From Planctomycetota bacterium (GTDB lineage Bacteria; Planctomycetota; UBA1135; UBA2386), in the NCBI GenBank assembly GCA_020638695.1, contig JACKIB010000026.1, positions 1 to 64,000 of the forward strand: 64,000 nt of DNA. The letters run 5' to 3'. The notes beneath the pieces are model-generated. The model saw only the letters and a program-made list of their open reading frames with translations. It was not told the DNA's origin and did not search any database. This document shows, piece by piece, positions 58,544 through 64,000 of this stretch. Each line of letters begins with the position of its first letter. Positions within the stretch are counted from its first letter, which is position 1. The position numbers were made by a program, and so were the translations under genes.

Positions 58544-59449
58544 TTGAAGCAGCTCACTCTCGTCACCCTCGTCCTCGGTGCGTCACTTGCCGCGCAGACC
58601 GGCACCTTTGTCCCCTACGGCACCTCCTGCTCCGGCGGCGGCGGCGCATCCTGTGTCTCGGCCAACGACACCGCACCGATCGTGCTCGGGGCGGTGACGG
58701 GAGCTTCGGCGAATTTTGCGATCCGCTCCAACAGCGGCAGCACGACACGCGTCATCTGCGGCTTCCAGCTCTACACCCGGACCAGCAACGCCGCCACCAC
58801 GGCGGTCGACGCGTGGATCTACGACGCTTCGAGCGGCGCGCCGAACAACATGCTCGCGGCGACCAAGATCCAGATGACGCCGACCCAGGGGTGGCAGGTC
58901 GCGACCTTCAGCACGCCGGTGATCATCAACGCGAACACCGACTTCTTCCTGGTGTTCAGCAACCTGCAAGCACGCTGCAACCCGCTGCCGATCATCTCCG
59001 GTGGCACCAACCAGGTGCACTACTGGAACGGCCCGCCGAGCTGGAGCGGTCCGTGGGCCACGAATCCTTGGGTCTACCAGGTGCTGTGCTGTGGCGGTGG
59101 CCCGGCCCCGGCGATCGGCAACACGGGTGTGCCGACCATCAACCAGTCGTTCAGCATCGACCTGTCGAATGCGCCGGCGAACGCCAACAGCTTGCTGGCG
59201 ATCGGCGTCGGGAAGACCAACATCGATCTGAGCATCATCGGTGCGCCGGGTTGCACGCTCTACACCAACCCGTTGCTGATCCTGGCTGCCCCGACCAACT
59301 CCGCGGGCGCCCGGGCGCAGACGCTCGCACTGCCCAACGACCCAGCGCTCGTGAACTTCAAGTTCCACTGCCAGTACGGGGTCGCCTCGGGGGCCAACCC
59401 CGCCGGCATCCTGTTCTCCGACGGCGGCGAAGCGACGGTCGGCAAGTAG
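58544..59449 (+). CDS. Exported beta-rich protein of unknown function
   Basis: 301 aa from TTG 58544, 8 nt after GGAG; no ATG gives a signal peptide. Signal 1-17 (LKQLTLVTLVLGASLAAQ). Mature part has a Gly/Ser/Cys-rich start (YGTSCSGGGGASC), a jelly-roll-like stretch (FQLYTRTSNAATTAVDAWIYDASSG, GWQVATFSTPVIINANTDFFLVFS) and a Cys pair CCGGG. The beta pattern resembles carbohydrate-binding sandwich modules, but I cannot name a family. Converges with thpR with no gap. Confidence 0.72.
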   Translation: MKQLTLVTLVLGASLAAQTGTFVPYGTSCSGGGGASCVSANDTAPIVLGAVTGASANFAIRSNSGSTTRVICGFQLYTRTSNAATTAVDAWIYDASSGAPNNMLAATKIQMTPTQGWQVATFSTPVIINANTDFFLVFSNLQARCNPLPIISGGTNQVHYWNGPPSWSGPWATNPWVYQVLCCGGGPAPAIGNTGVPTINQSFSIDLSNAPANANSLLAIGVGKTNIDLSIIGAPGCTLYTNPLLILAAPTNSAGARAQTLALPNDPALVNFKFHCQYGVASGANPAGILFSDGGEATVGK

Positions 59450-60034
59450 TCAAGTGACGCTTCCGCCGAGCGGCAGGCGCGCCCGCACGAGGTGGCGTGC
59501 CCCGCCCGGCAGCAGCTGGCTCTCGTAGAGCACCACGGCATCGAGCGGCAGCTCGACGGTTCGCCAGCCGAGGTCGAGTGCCGGGAGTCGTCGGTCGCGC
59601 AGCCGACCGAGGGTCAGGTGGGGGTGGAAAGCGCGCCGATCGGCCGGGAACCCTGCGGCTCGAACCGCACGTTCGACCGCGCGAGCGAGTTCGGTCAGCG
59701 CCGCGCCGCCATCGACCCCCAGCGCGACGACCCGTGGTCGTCGTCGATCGGGAAATGCGAAAGGCGGCGTGAGCGAGAGTCGACCCGTCGGCAGCGTGGC
59801 CAGCTCGGCGCTTGCCGCGGCCACGAGTTCCGCGACTGCGCGCTCCGGGATGTCGCCGAGGAAGCGAACGGTGACGTGCAGGTTGTCGAGCGCCACCCAT
59901 CGCAGGGCGTCGCCGAACGGTCGTGCGCGCAGTGTCTGCAGCACGGCGCGAAGCGGCGGGCGGGCCTCGTCGGGGATCGGCACGGCGAAGAACGCGCGCA
60001 GGGTCGCTGCCCCCGGACTCGCGACGTCGTTCAC
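59450..60034 (-). CDS. thpR: RNA 2',3'-cyclic phosphodiesterase (2H family)
   Basis: 194 aa from GTG 60034, 5 bp after the stop of the WD40 gene. The two H-x-T motifs of the 2H superfamily are present: H53-V-T55 in LHVTVRFLG and H139-L-T141 in FHPHLTLGRL. The N-terminus LRAFFAVPIPDEAR is typical of ThpR/LigT. It hydrolyses 2',3'-cyclic phosphates on RNA; its physiological role is not clear. Confidence 0.92.
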   Translation of the reverse strand: MNDVASPGAATLRAFFAVPIPDEARPPLRAVLQTLRARPFGDALRWVALDNLHVTVRFLGDIPERAVAELVAAASAELATLPTGRLSLTPPFAFPDRRRPRVVALGVDGGAALTELARAVERAVRAAGFPADRRAFHPHLTLGRLRDRRLPALDLGWRTVELPLDAVVLYESQLLPGGARHLVRARLPLGGSVT

Positions 60035-60039
60035 GACCG

Positions 60040-61890
60040 CTACGGCAAGCGTCGGATGTCGACCAGCCGCACCGTGTAGTCCGCCATCCCGAGGGCGAGC
60101 AACACCCCCTTGCGGTCGAATGCGAGTGTTCGCACGCCGCCGCGGACCTTCAACTGCTTGAGCAGCTTGAAGCGACGCGTCTCGTGGATGCGCAGCGCCG
60201 ACGGGGTGGCCACCGCCAGCACGCGGCCGTCCGGACCGCTCGCCAGTGCCCGGATCGGGTGGTCGCCGATCTCGAACTTGTCGACCAGCCGGCCGGTCGC
60301 CGGGTCGAACTGGCGGACGATCGACTGACCTGCCCCGACGCACAGCAAGCGTTTGTCGTCGAGCAACGCCAGTGCCTCGAGCTGTTTGCCGCGGTATGGC
60401 ACCGCGGTCGCCATGGGCTTCGCGCCGCGCAGGTCGAATACCCAGAAGCCGCCTTCGCCACCCGCGGCGGCGATCCGACCCGACGGTGCGATCACCACGT
60501 GACGCGGGTCGGCGTCGACCGGCAGCGCGGTGCTGGTACCGGCGGGCAATTGCCACAGCAACAACTTCGATTCGGCGAACGCGGTCAGAGCCGAGCTTCC
60601 GTCCGGCGCGACCACGAACCGCCGCAGCTTGCCCTTCGGGGTCTCGATCGGCGTGGGTTCGCGGCCCGGGTCGAAGTAGCGCAGCGGCCCGTGCTGGGGC
60701 GCCACCCAAACCCGTCCCTTGGGGTTACCCGCCCACCCGACGCCGCGAATCGGCCCGTCGCTCGCGCGGACCCGTCGCAGCAGCTTCCCGGTGCGCACTT
60801 CCCACAGGATCGTGGACCCGTCGCGTGCCCCGGAGACCAGCGACTTGCCGTCGGGGCTGAACGACAGGCTGTCGACTTCGCCCTCGTGCCCTCCCTGGTC
60901 GTGCGTCTCGGCACCGGTTTCCGCGCGCCAGAAGCGCAGCCCCTCGCCATTGCCGCCGCTGCTCGCGATCAACTTGCCATCGGGTGAGGCCACGACTCGG
61001 CGCACCGCCTGGGCGCTGCGGGTGTGCTGCCACGTGCACTTTCCGGTGGTCAGGTCGATTCGGGCCAGGGTCCCGTGCTGGCCGCCGGCGAACAACGACG
61101 CGCCGTCGGCGCCGAAGGCGAGCGTCTGGATCGCGTCGTCGAGCGGCTGCAAGGTCTTCTCGACCGCGAGCGAGGGGAGGCGGAACAGCATCACCTTCTT
61201 GCCCAACGAGACGGCGAGGATCGTGTTGTCGGGTGCGAGGGCGAGGGTGTGCGGTGCCGACTCCAGGGCGACTTCGCGCGGTTCCCCGTCGAGATCGCAC
61301 CCGAGCAGCAGGTGTGGTTCGCGGCCGATCGCCAACACCTGTTTGCCGGCGCTCAGCACCACGCGGTAGATGACCTTGGCGCGGAACGGGACGGTGCGCA
61401 GGCGACTACCGCGGTCGAAGTCGAAGATCGAGAGTTTGCCGGCCCGCGGCTCGGTGCACACGATCCGGCGTCCCGCGTCGTCGACCGCCACCCGCGGCGA
61501 GCCGTCGACGTCGCCGATCTTGAAGTCGTGCACCGGCTTGTCCGGGCGCGCCGTGCTCCACACCCGCAGGTGGCGGCGGGTCACCGTGACCAGTCGCGTA
61601 CCGCGGCGGGCGAATGCCACCCCGGTGATGCCGTGTCGGTCCGCCTCGATGTGGCGGGCGCGGCTGCCGTCGTGGGCATTCCACAGGTCGACGGTGCCGT
61701 TCTCGTTGGCGGTCGCGATCAGCTTGCCGTCCGGGCTGAACGCGGCGTCGAGGATCCCCTTGCCGCCGATGCGCGCGGGCGTGCCGAGGGTGCGCAATCC
61801 GGGCTTGTTCTGAGCGGCGACCGGACCGGCGAGCACGGCGGCCGACAGGGCGAGGGTGCAGGGGAGGTGGGCCGCGCGGAGGAACTGCAT
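60040..61890 (-). CDS. Exported WD40-repeat protein
   Basis: 616 aa with a signal peptide (1-26, ending AGPVAAQ). At least eight WD-type repeats follow (AAFSPDGKLIATANENGTVDLWN, VAFARRGTRLVTVTRRHLRVWS, SLSFSPDGKSLVSGARDGSTILWE, LAFDRKGVLLALGMADYTVRLVD). These would form one or two beta propellers in the periplasm, probably as a binding scaffold. No kinase domain is attached. Followed by thpR after 5 bp. Confidence 0.88.
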   Translation of the reverse strand: MQFLRAAHLPCTLALSAAVLAGPVAAQNKPGLRTLGTPARIGGKGILDAAFSPDGKLIATANENGTVDLWNAHDGSRARHIEADRHGITGVAFARRGTRLVTVTRRHLRVWSTARPDKPVHDFKIGDVDGSPRVAVDDAGRRIVCTEPRAGKLSIFDFDRGSRLRTVPFRAKVIYRVVLSAGKQVLAIGREPHLLLGCDLDGEPREVALESAPHTLALAPDNTILAVSLGKKVMLFRLPSLAVEKTLQPLDDAIQTLAFGADGASLFAGGQHGTLARIDLTTGKCTWQHTRSAQAVRRVVASPDGKLIASSGGNGEGLRFWRAETGAETHDQGGHEGEVDSLSFSPDGKSLVSGARDGSTILWEVRTGKLLRRVRASDGPIRGVGWAGNPKGRVWVAPQHGPLRYFDPGREPTPIETPKGKLRRFVVAPDGSSALTAFAESKLLLWQLPAGTSTALPVDADPRHVVIAPSGRIAAAGGEGGFWVFDLRGAKPMATAVPYRGKQLEALALLDDKRLLCVGAGQSIVRQFDPATGRLVDKFEIGDHPIRALASGPDGRVLAVATPSALRIHETRRFKLLKQLKVRGGVRTLAFDRKGVLLALGMADYTVRLVDIRRLP

Positions 61891-62063
61891 GGTCGGGGTA
61901 GGTGTTCGGGTGCCCGCCGGCAGGGGCGTGTTCCGCGCAAGGCTACCCGTCGCCGCCCTCCGGCCGGTCTCGATTCGGGACCGTGGGTGCAGCGGGATCC
62001 CACAGCGGACGATGAGAGTGTCGGGGGACTGAACGGGCGGCGCGCGCCCAGGAAGGTGGGAGC

Positions 62064-62837
62064 ATGATCGGAGGAATCGGCGGAACGGAAGGGTCCGGGT
62101 TGTTGCGGAGCTACGAGCGCCTCGCGAGCGGCAAGCGCCTGAATCGAGCCGCGGACGGTGCGGCCGAGCTGGCGACGGTGCAGCAGTATTTGGCGATCGA
62201 GGCGGGTGCGGCGCAGGGGCAACGCAACCTGTCCGACGGACAGAGCCTGCTTCGCGTCGCGGACGGTGCGCTCGACGGCGTGTCCGAACTGGTGGGGCGG
62301 ATGCGTGAGCTCGTGGTGCAGGGCTCGAACGGCACGCTGAGTGAGCAGGATCGCGCAGTCATCCAGCAGGAGTACGACCAGCTCGCCGCAGAGGTCGACC
62401 GCATCGCTGGGGGTACCGAGTTCAACGGTCGGCGACTGCTGGACGGCAGCGCCGGGGGGCCGGGAACGGTGTCGATCTTCGGCGGCTCAGGCGCGCCGAT
62501 CTCCGTCGAACTCGGTGCGCACGATGCCGCGACCCTCGGGCTGTCAGGGCTCGCGACCGACAGCCCGCAGTCGCTGCAGGCGATCGACGCCGCGATCGAT
62601 TCGATCTCGCGCACGCGAACCCACATCGGCGCGGTCGAGCGGAGCATCGACGCGCAGCGTACCCAGCTGGGTGCCACCGCGGAGGCAACCGCGGCGGCGC
62701 GTTCCCGCATCGAGGACACCGACTACGCGCGCGAAGCCGCCGAGCTCGCTCGCGCGCGGATCCTCGAGCGCACCGGGATCGCGGTGGAGATCCACCGTCG
62801 GATCCACCAGGGCGCCGCGACCGAACTCGTGCGCTGA
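62064..62837 (+). CDS. Short flagellin-family protein
   Basis: 257 aa, GGGAG 4 nt before the ATG. It keeps the flagellin core: YERLASGKRLNRAADGAAELA, GQSLLRVADGALDGVSELVGRMRELVVQGSNGTLSEQDRAVIQQEYDQL, FNGRRLLDGS, and the C-terminal SRIEDTDYAREAAELARARILERTG. Compared with standard flagellins, the first ~20 D0 residues (usually ...I-N-T-N-x-x-A...) are replaced by MIGGIGGTEGSGLL, and the C-terminal Q-A-N-x-x-P end is missing. It is isolated from the other flagellar genes; no clear sigma-28 promoter was seen upstream (61891-62063). Confidence 0.88.
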   Translation: MIGGIGGTEGSGLLRSYERLASGKRLNRAADGAAELATVQQYLAIEAGAAQGQRNLSDGQSLLRVADGALDGVSELVGRMRELVVQGSNGTLSEQDRAVIQQEYDQLAAEVDRIAGGTEFNGRRLLDGSAGGPGTVSIFGGSGAPISVELGAHDAATLGLSGLATDSPQSLQAIDAAIDSISRTRTHIGAVERSIDAQRTQLGATAEATAAARSRIEDTDYAREAAELARARILERTGIAVEIHRRIHQGAATELVR

Positions 62838-62840
62838 GGT

Positions 62841-62901
62841 TCCGCCGGCCCTACGCCCGCTTGCGGCGTCGCAGCTCCTCAGCTCGTCCACCAACGAGCG
62901 C
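62841..62901 (+). repeat. Fragment of element C (C4)
   Basis: 61 bp directly after the flagellin stop matching the left-central part of C1 (GCCGGCCCTACGCCCGCTTG then CGGCGTCGCAGCTCCTCAGC and TCGTCCACCAACGAGC). Both CTAG ends are missing. Confidence 0.7.
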
Positions 62902-62978
62902 GAGCCCGCGGCCGCAGCGGGTTCGGCTCGGCCGTCGTTCCCCGTCACCGCAGCACGCCGCGTGGACGGGCGAGGACC

Positions 62979-64000
62979 TCAGTTGGGGCAGTACTCGCTA
63001 CGGTAGTTGTAGTAAGCCAGCACCCAGGCGTAGTAGCGCGCCGTCCAGTAGCTCGTGTCCAGCAGCCCGTAGCGCACCACACGAACGACTTGGTCCGGAG
63101 TCAGCGGGTACCGGACGCCGGGGTGCCGGGCATTCAGCAGGGCGGCGATCCCGTGGCGCAGCAGCGCCCGGTTGAACCCGACGCGTCCGCGGCCGCCGCC
63201 CGCGGCCAGCGCCTGCGCGAGGGTCGTCTCGCAGTCGCGCGAGTAGCGCCGACTGAAGCTCGCGTGGCAGTGGTGCGACGAGTGCGCCGCGGAGAAGGTG
63301 GAGCACAGACCGAACACCGTCGCGACCTTGTCGGCCGGTGCCAGCCCGGTGGCTTTCCACAGGTCTTGGTTCTCCAGCCAGAACTTCGGACCGAGGTTCT
63401 TGGTGCACTGCGCCGCCGGAACCCCGAGGCTGAATGCCGCCCCGACCCAGGTCACTGAGGCGAGCGGGTTTTCTCCAGGGACGTCGGCGGACAACAACTG
63501 GACGGTGAGCTTGCGCGCCCCGGCGGGGACCGCGACGGAGAGCGACACCGTGTCCCACTCCGGACCATCGGCGGAGCCGAGGATACTCGACAGCAGAGTC
63601 GGCGCAGCGTCGTCGATCTGCAGGCTCACGACGCTCTCCGCGTTGTCGAGCACCGCAGCGACGATCAGCTCCAGGCGAGCGGTTCGGCTCGCGGTCGACG
63701 GGGCGAACTCGAACACCTGCGGGGCGGTCGACTGCAACGCGCCGGCGAACCCGCCGAACGCATTGTCGCTGCCTTCGCGAAGCTGCAGATCGGCGGCGCT
63801 GCCATCGTCGTACACGACCACGAGCGAGGCGCCCTTGTTGGCTGCGAACAGCGCCTGGAAGTTCATTCCGCTGACCGACACGTTGTTGGCGCCGGGGGTG
63901 ATGAGCCCGAGTGCGGTGACGTCGGCGCGGTAGGTGTAGGTGTAGAAGCGCTGCCCCTGAAACTGGAAGAACAGCGACGGACCGCCGACCAGCGTGCCGT
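62979..64000 (-). CDS. Secreted protein with DUF3344-like and C-terminal Cys/His domain, 5' end cut off
   Basis: At least 340 aa; the frame stays open past the right edge, so the start is outside the window. Visible order: YTYTYRADVTALGLITPGANNVSVSG, then a segment like DUF3344 (GASLVVVYDDGSAADLQLREGSDNAF). The C-terminal domain has CTKNLGPKFWLENQDLW, then HSSHHCH, NRALLRHGIAALLNARHPGVRYPLT and VVRYGLLDTSYW. The latter resembles the C-T-P-G-F-W-K-N domain found at the end of many secreted bacterial proteins. Probably surface-located; function unknown. Confidence 0.75.
   Translation of the reverse strand, partial: GTLVGGPSLFFQFQGQRFYTYTYRADVTALGLITPGANNVSVSGMNFQALFAANKGASLVVVYDDGSAADLQLREGSDNAFGGFAGALQSTAPQVFEFAPSTASRTARLELIVAAVLDNAESVVSLQIDDAAPTLLSSILGSADGPEWDTVSLSVAVPAGARKLTVQLLSADVPGENPLASVTWVGAAFSLGVPAAQCTKNLGPKFWLENQDLWKATGLAPADKVATVFGLCSTFSAAHSSHHCHASFSRRYSRDCETTLAQALAAGGGRGRVGFNRALLRHGIAALLNARHPGVRYPLTPDQVVRVVRYGLLDTSYWTARYYAWVLAYYNYRSEYCPN

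Overview
The window is a high-GC bacterial chromosome segment. A Planctomycetota origin is inferred, not proven. The signs are exported proteins of a planctomycete style (WD40, HEAT/vWA, prenyltransferase-repeat and short lineage-specific secreted proteins with very similar A-x-L-A-A-Q signal-peptide ends), long flagellar runs, and P- and L-ring genes that imply an outer membrane. No rRNA, tRNA or CRISPR array was found.

Layout. 1-2976: etfA/etfB and a GNAT acetyltransferase. 3104-16025 (minus): a hook/rod/filament-junction run transcribed fliK-flgD-flgE-flgF-flgG-flgA-flgH-flgI-flgJ-flgN-flgK-flgL plus a small gene. 16301-16600 (plus): the anti-sigma factor flgM with a good sigma-28-type promoter. 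16605-19312 (minus): fliA and unfamiliar small genes, including two lipoproteins. 20198-27931 (minus): fliO-P-Q-R-flhB-A-F-G, the export gate and its number/placement GTPases, with almost every junction overlapping. 28126-30812: an orphan histidine-kinase-like dimerisation hairpin, a CheC-like protein with a pseudo-receiver tail, and a second FliA/WhiG-type sigma factor whose leader carries a clear cyclic-di-GMP-I (GEMM-I) riboswitch. 30813-42548: apt, a vWA/HEAT protein, argS, an ABC-F ATPase, two exported proteins and a DUF445 protein. 42631-46085: pyrK, a fabG-like SDR and a phenylacetate-CoA ligase-like gene. 46264-47808: motAB. 47927-49530: an IS110/IS1111-type insertion sequence with a frameshifted transposase. 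50262-53017: acyl-CoA dehydrogenase, an atypical crotonase and an SDR. 53420-64000: exported proteins, rpmG, another SDR, thpR, a WD40 protein, a short flagellin, and a secreted protein cut by the window edge.

Structures outside the genes. Three families of about 170-180 bp palindromic elements (called A, B and C here) recur only between genes. They have long terminal inverted repeats ending in CTAG, and where they abut they share a single CTAG. They form mosaics at 19494-20167 and 49529-50096, with single, deleted or chimeric copies elsewhere. The IS110 element lies exactly at the CTAG end of a B copy.

How it fits together. The flagellar blocks supply the export gate, rod, hook, rings, junction proteins, stator, sigma-28/anti-sigma pair and FlhF/FlhG. 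The MS-ring, C-ring, export ATPase, proximal rod and cap genes are not here. The riboswitch puts a second flagellar-type sigma factor under cyclic-di-GMP, which is the most notable regulatory link in the window. The ETF, acyl-CoA dehydrogenase, crotonase, SDR and CoA-ligase genes suggest catabolism of acyl- or aryl-CoA compounds.
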